Shown here: positions 16,025 through 24,738 of the stretch, piece by piece
Layout of the letters: each line of letters opens with the position of its first letter
Numbering within the stretch: the first letter of the stretch is position 1
Assembly: GCA_023458535.1 (NCBI GenBank)
Contig: JAEWYW010000036.1
Coordinates: 1-40,340 of the forward strand
DNA: 40,340 nucleotides
Reading direction: 5' to 3'
From: Bacteroidota bacterium
Lineage (GTDB): Bacteria > Bacteroidota > Bacteroidia > Flavobacteriales > Weeksellaceae
Position numbers and translations under genes: made by a program
Notes under the pieces: generated by a model
The model's database searches: none
The model's input: the letters and a program-made list of their open reading frames with translations, nothing else
What the model was told of the DNA's origin: nothing

Positions 16025-18214
16025 ATGACCTTATCCATTTGGCGGTATGCGCATTTGGCGTTGGCGATTCTGTCGTCTGCCTTTCTTCTTATTTTGTCGG
16101 TGACGGGCGTTATTTTGGCCTACGATGCCATCGATGAGAAAGCACCAGCATACCGAGTAGAAAATTTTCAGGAACTCAGTCTGGCAGAGGTTTTACCCAC
16201 ACTTCGAGAATCGTATTTTGAAGTGATTGAAGTTAAGGTGGATCACAATGATTTTGTGACTATTGATGCTTTAGACGAAAACGGAAACCCGCTACAATCC
16301 TATATTGATCCCAATACAGGGAAAAAAATAGGCGAAATTAAGGCCAAAAGTGACTTCATCAATTGGACCACAGCCTTGCACCGATCTCTATTTCTGAAGG
16401 AAACGGGTCGAGCGATTGTGGGCATCGTTTCGTTTATTTTATTTTTGATATCCATAACCGGATTTATCTTAATTATCAAGCGTCAGAAAGGTTTACGACA
16501 CTTTTTTACAAAAATAAATAAGGATTTTTTCTCCCAATATTTCCATGTGGTTTCGGGGAGATTATTGCTGATTCCGATTTTGGTTGTTGCCTTAACGGGC
16601 ACCATCATTTTCATGGTGCGTTTGGATTATTTTAAAGGTGAAAACAAAGAAATCAAGCATCAACCGAAATCAGATGCGAAAGCTCAGGACTTAAAAGATA
16701 TTCCGTTTTTTAAAAATACCCAACTTGCGGATGTTCAAAGGATTGAATTTCCATTTATTCCAGATGATGAGGCAGAACCGTTTATCGTTCATCTCAAAGA
16801 CCGTTCAGTAACGGTTAATCAGGTAAATGGCAAGATCATTTCAGAAACTTTGTATCCGTACTCGCAGGTCTTAGAAAAGATTAATATCGATTTGCATACG
16901 GGCCGAACGAGTATTGCTTGGGCGGTGGTTTTAGGTTTGGCCTCGTTGAATATTCTGTTTTTTATCTACTCAGGATTCGTGATTATGTTCCGAAGAACGA
17001 GAACAAAAATCAAGAATAAATTTACAGCAAAAGACGCCGACATTGTGATTTTGGTAGGCTCAGAAAACGGTACGACTTTAACTTTTGCCAATCATATCCA
17101 CAAACAATTATTGGGTCAAAATCAGAAATCGTTTTTGGCTCAAATGAACCAGTATCAGGAGTTTCCTAAGGCGCAACATCTTTTGGTTTTTACATCAACA
17201 TACGGTTTGGGAGATGCACCAACCAACGCAAGCGAATTTGAAAAATTGGTTCAAAAAATTCCACAAAATCATACCATCTCATATTCCGTAGTCGGCTTTG
17301 GCTCGAAATCTTATGCCGATTACTGTGCATATGCAGAGCGTGTTGACGAGCTTTTATCAAAACAAAATTGGGCAGAACGTGAAGTTCCTTTAATGACGGT
17401 AAACGACCGTTCGACAGAGGAGTTAGTGAAGTGGGTGCAGGAGTGGAGTGAAAAATCCTTGCATGCCTTGGCAACTGCTCCAGCGGTTTATGAGGCGAAA
17501 ATTCCAGGTTTAATTTCCTTTGAAGTGATTGAAAAAACCGCAACTTCTGAAGATAATTCTACGTTCAAAGTGGTTTTAAAACCTCGAAAAAAACAGATAT
17601 TCGAATCCGGAGATTTGCTTGCCATTTATCCCGGACACGATCACCGTGAGCGTTTTTATTCTATCGGAAAGAAAAATCAGGCCATTCAATTGGTGGTTAA
17701 ATTATTTCCTGGTGGCTTGGGCTCGGAATATTTGCATCAATTGCAGATCGGTCATAAAATCGACGGTCGTGTGATGCAGAATGCGAAATTCCATTTTCCT
17801 AAGAATGCACCGAGAGTGGCCATGATTGCCAATGGAACGGGGATTGCACCTTTTTTGGGAATGATTCATGACAATATTGAAAAGAAAAATATCCGCCTGT
17901 ATTCAGGTTTTAGACATGACAATTCTCTGGCTGCCGAATACCGTCAATTTGCTGATGAACAAATGGCAAAATCTCAGTTGGAATCCATGCAATTTGCATT
18001 TTCAAGGGAGGAAAATAAGCAGTATGTGATGGACTTAATCCGTCGTGATGAAGCCTCTTTCGCTGATCTTTTACAGAATAACGGCGTGATTATGATTTGT
18101 GGTGCGTTAAAAATGCAGCGCGATGTGGAAATGGTTTTGGAGGAAATTGTACAAAAATACCACGGTAAATCTTTGTCGGATTATCAACATCAAATTTTAA
18201 CGGATTGTTATTAA
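16025..18214 (+). CDS. PepSY transmembrane / flavodoxin / ferredoxin-reductase fusion
   Basis: A 729-residue inner-membrane oxidoreductase. The N-terminal PepSY_TM part (1-330) has four membrane helices at about 11-33, 129-151, 178-198 and 297-322, with large periplasmic loops. H10, H119, H174 and H291 lie next to the helices and could bind b-type heme. A flavodoxin domain follows (about 339-480; phosphate loop GSENGTTLTF). The end is a sulfite-reductase/P450-reductase-like FAD and NAD(P)H module: R543-FYS binds FAD, NGTGIAPF (603-610) and CGALKMQRDV bind pyridine nucleotide. By design it would take NADPH electrons in the cytoplasm and pass them through FAD, FMN and possibly heme to the periplasm. 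Related proteins occur in iron-uptake loci. It is third in the operon; apbE follows after 82 nt. Confidence 0.92.
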   Translation: MTLSIWRYAHLALAILSSAFLLILSVTGVILAYDAIDEKAPAYRVENFQELSLAEVLPTLRESYFEVIEVKVDHNDFVTIDALDENGNPLQSYIDPNTGKKIGEIKAKSDFINWTTALHRSLFLKETGRAIVGIVSFILFLISITGFILIIKRQKGLRHFFTKINKDFFSQYFHVVSGRLLLIPILVVALTGTIIFMVRLDYFKGENKEIKHQPKSDAKAQDLKDIPFFKNTQLADVQRIEFPFIPDDEAEPFIVHLKDRSVTVNQVNGKIISETLYPYSQVLEKINIDLHTGRTSIAWAVVLGLASLNILFFIYSGFVIMFRRTRTKIKNKFTAKDADIVILVGSENGTTLTFANHIHKQLLGQNQKSFLAQMNQYQEFPKAQHLLVFTSTYGLGDAPTNASEFEKLVQKIPQNHTISYSVVGFGSKSYADYCAYAERVDELLSKQNWAEREVPLMTVNDRSTEELVKWVQEWSEKSLHALATAPAVYEAKIPGLISFEVIEKTATSEDNSTFKVVLKPRKKQIFESGDLLAIYPGHDHRERFYSIGKKNQAIQLVVKLFPGGLGSEYLHQLQIGHKIDGRVMQNAKFHFPKNAPRVAMIANGTGIAPFLGMIHDNIEKKNIRLYSGFRHDNSLAAEYRQFADEQMAKSQLESMQFAFSREENKQYVMDLIRRDEASFADLLQNNGVIMICGALKMQRDVEMVLEEIVQKYHGKSLSDYQHQILTDCY

Positions 18215-18296
18215 TCAACCAATTTTAGGGTTTATCAGCAGGCGTTGTTAATGTTTGAAAATATCTTGACAAGGCTTTGTAAAGCTCAATAAGAAT

Positions 18297-19268
18297 ATGA
18301 ATTTAAACCTGAAATTATTTTTCGTTCTCTTAATAATTTTCGCCACTAAAGTATCGGCGCAAACTGATGTGATGGTTTCGCGACAGGTTACTTTAATGGG
18401 TTCTGTTTTTAACATTACTCTTGTTGATCAAGATTCCGCCAAAGCCAACCAAAACATTGATAAAACCATCGCTGAAATTGAACGCATTGAAAATCTGATT
18501 TCAGAATGGCGACCGCAAACCCAAATTTCAGAAGTAAACAGAAATGCGGGAATTATGTCCGTAAAAGTGGATAAAGAAGTATTTGACTTAACAAAGCGTG
18601 CGATTGAGTATTCAAAAATGTCCAATGGCGCTTTTGATATTTCGACGGCGGCGATGGATAAAATCTGGAAATTTGATGGCTCAATGACTGAAATGCCGAC
18701 ACAAGAAGAAATCAAAAATTCGGTTCGCAATGTGGGTTATGAACATATCATTTTGGACAGTTTACAATCCACTATCTATTTGTCTAAGAAGGGCATGAAA
18801 ATCGGTTTTGGTTCCATTGGTAAAGGCTATGCAGCCGACAAAGGCCGAGAATTAATGCAAACTTTAGGCGTAAAATCAGGAATCGTGGATGCTTCAGGCG
18901 ACATTGCGACTTGGGGAACACAACCCAATGGCGAAGCTTGGGCGATTGGCATTCGGAATCCCTTTAAAAAGCATAAAATTGCTAAGGTTTTAAAGCTGAA
19001 AAATGCTGCTGTAGCCACTTCGGGAAGTTATGAGAAGTACGCTGAAATCAATACTATTCGCTATTCACACATCATCAATCCGAAGACGGGAATGCCTGCG
19101 ACAGGTTTAACAAGTGTCACTATTGATGGACCTTCGGCAGAATTTGCCAATTTTCTCAGCACATCTAGTATGGTTTTAGGCGAAAAAGAAGGCAAAAAAT
19201 TACTAAAAAAATTCCCTCGCTACCGCTATTTGATGATAACGGACGGAGGGAAAATCATCAAAAAATAA
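18297..19268 (+). CDS. apbE: FAD:protein FMN transferase ApbE
   Basis: A 323-residue exported enzyme that transfers FMN from FAD to Ser/Thr of target proteins in the periplasm. A type I signal peptide ends KVSAQ (22); there is no lipobox, unlike E. coli ApbE. Family motifs are present in order: MGSVFNITL (34-42), FGSIGKGYAADKG (171-183), VDASGDIATWG (197-207), TSGSYEKY (241-248) and HIINPKTGMPA (258-268). Near the C-terminus the usual ADxLST metal-binding segment reads ANFLST (284-289), with N285 where family members normally have a Mg-binding Asp. The gene lies 82 nt after the PepSY reductase on the same strand, and the neighbouring DUF2271 protein is its likely substrate. Confidence 0.93.
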   Translation: MNLNLKLFFVLLIIFATKVSAQTDVMVSRQVTLMGSVFNITLVDQDSAKANQNIDKTIAEIERIENLISEWRPQTQISEVNRNAGIMSVKVDKEVFDLTKRAIEYSKMSNGAFDISTAAMDKIWKFDGSMTEMPTQEEIKNSVRNVGYEHIILDSLQSTIYLSKKGMKIGFGSIGKGYAADKGRELMQTLGVKSGIVDASGDIATWGTQPNGEAWAIGIRNPFKKHKIAKVLKLKNAAVATSGSYEKYAEINTIRYSHIINPKTGMPATGLTSVTIDGPSAEFANFLSTSSMVLGEKEGKKLLKKFPRYRYLMITDGGKIIKK

Positions 19269-19271
19269 CTG

Positions 19272-19832
19272 CTAAATACTGCTTCTAATTCTGCTTAAAG
19301 TTTCGGGAGAAATGCCAAGGTAGGTGGCAATCATGCCAAGAGGAGCACGAAGGAGGAGGTCTTTGTTTTCCTGCATTAAATCTTCATATTTTTCTTTCGC
19401 CGTCATGTATTGCAGAGAGGTAATCCTGTTAAGCATCTGAACCATTAAATTTCCCAAAATATACCTGCTAAAATTTGCTGCTGGAAGTGATTCCTTACAA
19501 AGTCTTTCGAGATTTTCGTAATCGCAATACACGACTTGTGAATTTTCAATGGCCTCGATATTGGAGCGTGTGGGAAGATTTTTAAAAAGTGTATCTATAT
19601 TGGATACCAACTTACCCTCTGGGTAGAAATTGGTGGTTATGTCTTTTCCGTTTTCTAAATAAAAAGCCCGCAACAAACCTTCTTCAACAAAGTATATATT
19701 CCGATTATAACTTCCGTTTCTGCTGATGAGTTCTCCTCTTTTAACTTCTAAGGTTTTGGTGTGATCCATCATAAAATCGTGGATTTCTTTATCATTTGGG
19801 AAAAACTCAGAAATAATCTCGAAAAACTGCAT
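19272..19832 (-). CDS. Crp/Fnr family transcriptional regulator
   Basis: A 186-residue cytoplasmic regulator. Residues 1-120 form a cyclic-nucleotide-binding-like beta-roll (VKRGELISRNGSYNRNIYFVEEGLLRAFY), a connecting helix follows, and the C-terminal helix-turn-helix is in PLGMIATYLGISPETLSRIR (163-182). No cysteine set for an Fe-S cluster of the Fnr type is present, and cAMP-binding residues are not evident, so the ligand is unknown. The short C-terminus ending just after the recognition helix is usual for the small Bacteroidota Crp-like proteins. It converges with apbE, with stops 3 nt apart, and lies downstream of the efflux operon behind a terminator, so it is probably a separate unit. 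Confidence 0.9.
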   Translation of the reverse strand: MQFFEIISEFFPNDKEIHDFMMDHTKTLEVKRGELISRNGSYNRNIYFVEEGLLRAFYLENGKDITTNFYPEGKLVSNIDTLFKNLPTRSNIEAIENSQVVYCDYENLERLCKESLPAANFSRYILGNLMVQMLNRITSLQYMTAKEKYEDLMQENKDLLLRAPLGMIATYLGISPETLSRIRSSI

Positions 19833-19874
19833 TCATTTTTTATTTAGGATTTAAAATTACAGTTTTATTGAATC

Positions 19875-19910
19875 AAAAAAAAGGATTTCCCAAAAACTCA
19901 GGAAATCCTT
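19875..19910 (-). terminator. Terminator of the tolC-hlyD-permease operon
   Basis: Stem AAGGATTTCC / GGAAATCCTT (19881-19890 and 19901-19910) with a 10-nt loop. The eight As at 19875-19882 become a U-tract in the minus-strand transcript. It begins 29 nt past the permease stop. Confidence 0.85.
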
Positions 19911-19938
19911 ATCAACAAACACAAAAATGAAAACTGAA

Positions 19939-21141
19939 TTATTCAGTTACTCCATCTTTTTCTATAGGTAGCGCTTCAACTTTATTGTTTTTGAAGAGCA
20001 TTCTTAATTTTATTTTTAACGCCAACCAACCCAGGACAAAATACACAACTGTGAGGATTAGTAAATGCCAGAAATATTTATCTGTTAGGTAATCTGATCC
20101 GTGCTGTACCAACATTATTTTCAAAGCCTCTAAATAGGGCGTTAATGGAATAATATCTGTGAAAGCCTGTATAGCAACGGGCATCGCATAAGTTGGCCAC
20201 GTAAATCCACTGATGATAAATGCAGGAGAAGCAATCACCATCAATATTTGTGTCGCTTTAAGTGCGTCGGGAAGAATGATGCTGAAGAACACTCCCAAAT
20301 TGGTGGCTGCAAAAACAAAGAAACCTGTTACCAAAAGGAAGTTAAGTACGTTATCTGGAGCCGGAATCTTAAAATAAACACTCAAAATATAAAACATGAG
20401 AACATTCAAGATTGAAAATACCCAAACTGGTAGACACTTTATTGCCATGATTAAAACTGCATATTTTTCTTTTCCTTTGAAATCTCTTTTAAAACTTTCT
20501 CGCTTAAACTCCTCCGAAAAACTTACCGCCATCGCCAACAAAATCACCTGCTGTAGCACTACCGCCATCAGAGCTGGCCACATAAAAATAAGATAGTTGC
20601 TGGTGGTATTAAAAAGTGTAATATAATTGGCTTTGAAAGGTTCGTACTGTGTACTGGCTTCGGTTGCAGAAAGTCCTCTTTTCTGCAATGCTTTCATCTC
20701 TGCACCTGCGGAAAATGTTCCTAAGGTTGTTTGTATCGCCTTGCTTGCAAAATTAGCCGTTAAAACGTTGGAGGTATTCACATAAACATTTACTTCGGGA
20801 TATTTTTTCTGCAACATCATGGCTTCGAAACGTTCAGGGATGATCACCACTGCGGCGGCATCTTTTTTAATGACTTCATCCTTTAAATCTAATGGCTGCT
20901 CTAAATAATTTAATATTTTGATGGACGAATTATCCGAAAGCATGTCTACAATTTGCTGAGAAAGCGGAGTTTTATCCTGATTAACCACAATAACAGGTAT
21001 GTCTGTTACTTTCCCTTTTTGATAGGTAAAACCCATTAAAAGTGCATACACCAAAGGAGCCAGAAAGAAGACAGAACGCAAAGTACTGTTGGAAAGGAAG
21101 AGTTTAAATTCCCTTTTTATTAAAAATAGTATTTGTTTCAT
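19939..21141 (-). CDS. ABC-2 type transporter permease
   Basis: A 400-residue inner-membrane protein with ABC-2 permease architecture (ABC2_membrane_3/YhgE-like): one N-terminal helix (about 24-42), a large periplasmic domain (about 43-180), then five or six helices from about 185 to 380. In the periplasmic part, VIVVNQDKTPLSQQIVDML and AAAVVIIPERFE are typical. A GTG at 21144 directly precedes the ATG at 21141; the ATG is used. With the HlyD and TolC genes upstream (12-nt gap) it forms a tripartite export operon like YbhG-YbhFSR. There is no ATPase gene and only one permease, so the energising subunit must come from elsewhere or the system works without it. The substrate is unknown. Confidence 0.9.
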   Translation of the reverse strand: MKQILFLIKREFKLFLSNSTLRSVFFLAPLVYALLMGFTYQKGKVTDIPVIVVNQDKTPLSQQIVDMLSDNSSIKILNYLEQPLDLKDEVIKKDAAAVVIIPERFEAMMLQKKYPEVNVYVNTSNVLTANFASKAIQTTLGTFSAGAEMKALQKRGLSATEASTQYEPFKANYITLFNTTSNYLIFMWPALMAVVLQQVILLAMAVSFSEEFKRESFKRDFKGKEKYAVLIMAIKCLPVWVFSILNVLMFYILSVYFKIPAPDNVLNFLLVTGFFVFAATNLGVFFSIILPDALKATQILMVIASPAFIISGFTWPTYAMPVAIQAFTDIIPLTPYLEALKIMLVQHGSDYLTDKYFWHLLILTVVYFVLGWLALKIKLRMLFKNNKVEALPIEKDGVTE

Positions 21142-21153
21142 CACTTCTAAAAT

Positions 21154-22110
21154 TTATTGTAAAACAACACTTGAGTTCACCAAAAGCGGAGAGATTTTGG
21201 AACGATCTGTTGGGATTACTTTTAGTTCGTAAACCGCATCTTCAGGGTTATAATCTGGGAAAGCGGTAGTGATATCTGCATATTTGGTGAGTTGTTTAAT
21301 GCCCACAATTTTCCCTTGAAACTGCAGATTTCCGTAAGTGGTTTTCATGTCCACCGTTTTTCCTTTCTGATATTGAGAAATCTTACTTTCAGGAACGGTA
21401 AACCTAAAATAAGTGGAATTCGGAACATAACCATTAAACAATGCAAAACCTGCTGTTGCCAATTCGCCTTTGTGAAGAGAAATCGTCTCTATCTCCATAT
21501 CATTAGTGGCAATAACATATCTTTCTGAATAAGCCACTCTTGCCTCCTGCAAGGCTCCCATTGCCTGATTGGCCTGTCCCTGTGCCATATCTATTTTTTC
21601 GTAACGTGTGCCGCGCTCTACATCGTGCAATTCGGCGTTTACAGCATCTAATTGCGCTTTTGCACCTTGATATTTCGCGATCACTTCATCATAACTTTGA
21701 GGCGACATTAAACTGTCACGATACATGTTTCTGGCTCTATTGTACGACTTATTGGCAAATTCATACTGTTCCCTTAAGCCTTTTTGCTTGGCTTTTAACT
21801 GTCTTAGTTGATCTTGAGTTGCACCATTTCTCGCCATTTTTGCCTGTGCCTGTGCTGCTTCTGTTGCGCCTTGAGCTTGGGCAATTTTCGCGGAAACTTC
21901 TGGTACATCTAATTTTGCCAAAGTATCACCCGCCTTTACGGTTTGTCCTTCTTCAACATACATTTCTAGAATTCTCCCTGTAACCTTGGGTGAGAAAGAA
22001 ATGACCTCTTTTTTTGTTTTTCCTTCAAAACCTTGCTGGGTTTTGGTTTCGCCGCACGCCACTAAAGTTGTAGCCAGTGCAACGGTAAATATTTTAGATA
22101 AAGTATTCAT
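21154..22110 (-). CDS. HlyD-family periplasmic adaptor lipoprotein
   Basis: A 318-residue membrane-fusion protein linking an inner-membrane exporter to the TolC channel. The signal ends in TTLVAC with the lipidated cysteine at C19, so it is probably anchored to a membrane by lipid. The biotinyl-lipoyl-like domain is split around a coiled-coil hairpin: VTGRILEMYVEEGQTVKAGDTLAKLD (48-73), an Ala/Gln-rich helical hairpin (about 75-200), then the second lipoyl half (IETISLHKGELATAGFALF). The C-terminal beta-barrel segment includes FRFTVPESKISQYQKG. It lies between the TolC and permease genes with gaps of 14 and 12 nt. This is a normal adaptor with nothing missing. Confidence 0.93.
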   Translation of the reverse strand: MNTLSKIFTVALATTLVACGETKTQQGFEGKTKKEVISFSPKVTGRILEMYVEEGQTVKAGDTLAKLDVPEVSAKIAQAQGATEAAQAQAKMARNGATQDQLRQLKAKQKGLREQYEFANKSYNRARNMYRDSLMSPQSYDEVIAKYQGAKAQLDAVNAELHDVERGTRYEKIDMAQGQANQAMGALQEARVAYSERYVIATNDMEIETISLHKGELATAGFALFNGYVPNSTYFRFTVPESKISQYQKGKTVDMKTTYGNLQFQGKIVGIKQLTKYADITTAFPDYNPEDAVYELKVIPTDRSKISPLLVNSSVVLQ

Positions 22111-22124
22111 TTTTGTGTGATGTT

Positions 22125-23528
22125 TTATAGTTTGTTGATGTCTAAATTTTGGGTGGCCTTCATCAGCTCAATTGCGCTTCTTCTTTGGTTGAAAATGGCT
22201 GTTTGATATTCCAGTTCTGCGTTTTGCAAATCGCTTTCTGCATCTATAAGATCTGATGATTTTTTGGTACCATAACGGAATTCTTTTTCTACATTTTCTA
22301 GGGCAGTTTTTGCAATTCCTTTGGCTTTTTGTTTCAAGGTAATCTGCGCATCAGCAATGTCGTAGTTCGTTTGGTTATTCGCCAAATTCAATTTTAATTT
22401 CTTTTGAGCATCCTTCTTCTTGTTTTCAAGAATTTCCTTATTAATTTTTGCTCCTTCTACTGCCACTTTGCCTTCATTTCCATCGAAAACATCCCATTTA
22501 AAACCTACACCTGCCTGAAACAGCGGAAATACATTAAGATTGGAAGGGTTGATGTCTACTTTCGAATTAATCCCCTGAATAAGATCTTTTGAAGTCGAAA
22601 TATGATTATTGTACAGTCCAAAATAAGACAGTGACGTTTGCGCCTGCACTTTAGGAACCCACCATTTTTTTTCAGCTTCTATTTTAAATTCTGATGCTTT
22701 GATCCCGTGATCCAACGCTTGGATTTCCGCACGGTTATCAATATTTTCATCTACCAATGCGTAAGCAATAGGCAGCAGGACAGGTTTTATTTTAGCTATT
22801 CTGGCTCTTTCAATACCCGTTAAAACTTCAAGTTGGGTAATTAAAAGTTGTTTTTTACCTTCATATTCCACAATTTTTGAATCTAAAGTCGCCTGCGCAA
22901 GTTCTATTTTTTTGTGATCGTAAGGTGTAATTAAGCCGTATCCCAATGCCTTATCAGCAGTTTTTCTGTTGATATCCAATCTTTTTTTACTTTCATCCAA
23001 AACCTTTCTCGATTCTTCTAAAAGGGCAAACTGATCGTATGCCTGAGAAATCGTCGAGATCACATCATCTTTGGTTTTGTCCATCAGTTTCTGTTCAGAT
23101 AAATTTTTCTCTCTATTCGCTTCTTTCAGGTATTTTACCTTGCCGCCAGAATACAGTAAAACTGAGGCTTCAGCCTTAGCCATAGCAGAAATTCCTGAAA
23201 TGTTAAGGCTGTTGTTTCTTTCTGGAATAGTGTAGCCCGGAAATACTGATCCAACTGCTGGAAAATTTACTTCTGGTGTTGAAAAGTGTGCGGAAGTGTA
23301 CATATAACCCGCTTTTCCCGAAATATCTACTTTGGGAAGAAAGACATCCTTTAATTTTTCATCATCCAAATGAGTGATTTTATTCTGCAAAACCTGTTCG
23401 TTCAGCGTTCCATCATTTGCTAGGGCACTGTTGATAAGCTCCTGTAAAGAAGGTTCATCGGTTTGCGAAAAAATAAGCGATGGAAGTAAAAGCAGTATTC
23501 CCGCCCATTTCTTATTCATTTTTTTCAT
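22125..23528 (-). CDS. TolC family outer-membrane efflux protein
   Basis: A 467-residue outer-membrane channel protein. From the ATG at 23528 (MKKMNKKWAGILLLL) it has a signal peptide ending SLIFSQ; a TTG at 23558 would add ten residues before the signal and is rejected. Two long alpha-helical repeats are visible, the first around KTKDDVISTISQAYDQFALLEESRKVLDESKKRLD and the second near the C-terminus (LKLNLANNQTNYDIADAQITLKQ onward to ELEYQTAIFNQRRSAIELMKA), as expected for the tunnel helices of TolC. It is the first gene of the export operon and lies downstream of a TTTGAC-N4-GTCAAA inverted repeat. No standard -7 element is convincing; the nearest is GAACTTTG on the minus strand. Confidence 0.93.
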   Translation of the reverse strand: MKKMNKKWAGILLLLPSLIFSQTDEPSLQELINSALANDGTLNEQVLQNKITHLDDEKLKDVFLPKVDISGKAGYMYTSAHFSTPEVNFPAVGSVFPGYTIPERNNSLNISGISAMAKAEASVLLYSGGKVKYLKEANREKNLSEQKLMDKTKDDVISTISQAYDQFALLEESRKVLDESKKRLDINRKTADKALGYGLITPYDHKKIELAQATLDSKIVEYEGKKQLLITQLEVLTGIERARIAKIKPVLLPIAYALVDENIDNRAEIQALDHGIKASEFKIEAEKKWWVPKVQAQTSLSYFGLYNNHISTSKDLIQGINSKVDINPSNLNVFPLFQAGVGFKWDVFDGNEGKVAVEGAKINKEILENKKKDAQKKLKLNLANNQTNYDIADAQITLKQKAKGIAKTALENVEKEFRYGTKKSSDLIDAESDLQNAELEYQTAIFNQRRSAIELMKATQNLDINKL

Positions 23529-23584
23529 TTTTGTTTTGTTTGTTTGTTGATGGTACAAAGTTCCGAGAATTATCTACGCCGTCC

Positions 23585-23600
23585 TTTGACAAATGTCAAA
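23585..23600. promoter_or_regulatory. Inverted repeat TTTGAC-AAAT-GTCAAA upstream of the efflux operon
   Basis: Six-base perfect arms with a 4-nt spacer, 57 nt before the TolC-family start. The position suits an operator for a dimeric regulator, possibly Crp-like, but no direct link is shown. The alpha/beta hydrolase gene starts 140 nt away on the other side. Confidence 0.4.
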
Positions 23601-23739
23601 TTCGCGCTGTAATCAAATATAATCAAAATACAGATTAATGGTTGAATCAGAAAGCTCCATAAACTCCATCTCAATCAAAATTCGTATTTTTATAGGATAG
23701 AATGAGTGAAATACTCTTATTCATAAAACAACTATTGAT

Positions 23740-24738
23740 ATGAATCTTATTAAAATTGCTATTCTTAGTATTTTCACTATTGGAAGTTTGAAAGCCCAGT
23801 CTGAAAGGCCTGTTTTGGACATTATGTTAACGAATTACCAATATCCATATGATGTGAAATTCTTCAATTTTAAAAGTCAGAATGAAGATGTGAAAATGGC
23901 TTATATGGACATACAACCAGCAAAATTTAATGGTAAAACTGTTGTTCTTCTGCACGGTAAAAATTTTAATGGTGCTTACTGGAAAACTACCATTGAAGCT
24001 TTAAGTAAAGACGGATATAGAGTGGTAGTTCCGGATCAGATAGGATTCGGGAAATCTTCGAAACCTACAGACTATCAGTTTAGCTTTCAGCAACTAGCGC
24101 TGAACACCAAAATGTTGTTAGACGATTTACAAATCAAAAAAATTTCTTTGCTCGGGCACTCGATGGGTGGGATGGTGGCCACGAGGTTTGTGCTCATGTA
24201 TCCCGAAACTGTGGATCAGCTCATTTTAGAAAATCCTATTGGCTTAGAAGATTGGAAGTTAGTGGCGCCGTACACAAGTATTGATCAAAATTACCAAACT
24301 GAGTTAAAGGCTGATTATGAGAGTACAAAGAAATATCAGAACAGCTTTTATTACGATAACAAATGGAAACCTGAATATGATGAATGGGTATATCTTTTAA
24401 CAGGTTGGGTGAAATCTCCTGACTATCCTAAAGTGGCCTTTGTAAATGCCAAGACTTCAGATATGATTTTTACGCAGCCAGTGGTTTATGAATTTGACAA
24501 AATTAAAACACCAACGCTGTTAATTATTGGAACACGTGACAGAACCGCAATAGGCAAAGCCAATGTTAAAGATCCTAAAGTAGCGGCAACAATGGGTCTG
24601 TATCAAAATCTTGGGAAAGCTACTCAACAGAAAATAAAAGGTTCGCAGTTGGTGGAGTTGGATGATGTTGGACACCTTCCTCACATTGAAGTTTTCGAAA
24701 GATTTATTCAGCCACTAAAAAAGTTTTTGAAAGAGTAA
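23740..24738 (+). CDS. Secreted alpha/beta hydrolase
   Basis: A 332-residue exported hydrolase. The signal peptide MNLIKIAILSIFTIGSLKAQ ends at residue 20. The catalytic triad is complete: S141 in LLGHSMGGMVATR, D267 in IIGTRDRTA and H312 in DDVGHLPHIE. The oxyanion segment LLHGKNFNGAYW (70-81) precedes it. Loop lengths and the DQIGFGKSSKP segment resemble epoxide-hydrolase/haloalkane-dehalogenase-like and esterase members; a serine nucleophile favours an esterase or lipase-type reaction. The substrate is unknown. The gene is divergent from the efflux operon and converges with the aldo/keto reductase gene. No standard -7 element is evident. Confidence 0.9.
   Translation: MNLIKIAILSIFTIGSLKAQSERPVLDIMLTNYQYPYDVKFFNFKSQNEDVKMAYMDIQPAKFNGKTVVLLHGKNFNGAYWKTTIEALSKDGYRVVVPDQIGFGKSSKPTDYQFSFQQLALNTKMLLDDLQIKKISLLGHSMGGMVATRFVLMYPETVDQLILENPIGLEDWKLVAPYTSIDQNYQTELKADYESTKKYQNSFYYDNKWKPEYDEWVYLLTGWVKSPDYPKVAFVNAKTSDMIFTQPVVYEFDKIKTPTLLIIGTRDRTAIGKANVKDPKVAATMGLYQNLGKATQQKIKGSQLVELDDVGHLPHIEVFERFIQPLKKFLKE

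Noticed and set aside
17190..17543. 117-codon minus-strand reading frame opposite the PepSY reductase
   Set aside because: Antisense to a clear flavodoxin domain, with no plausible promoter or family.
21540..21983. 147-codon plus-strand reading frame opposite the HlyD-family gene
   Set aside because: Antisense to the Ala/Gln-rich coiled coil; Leu-rich composition follows from that.
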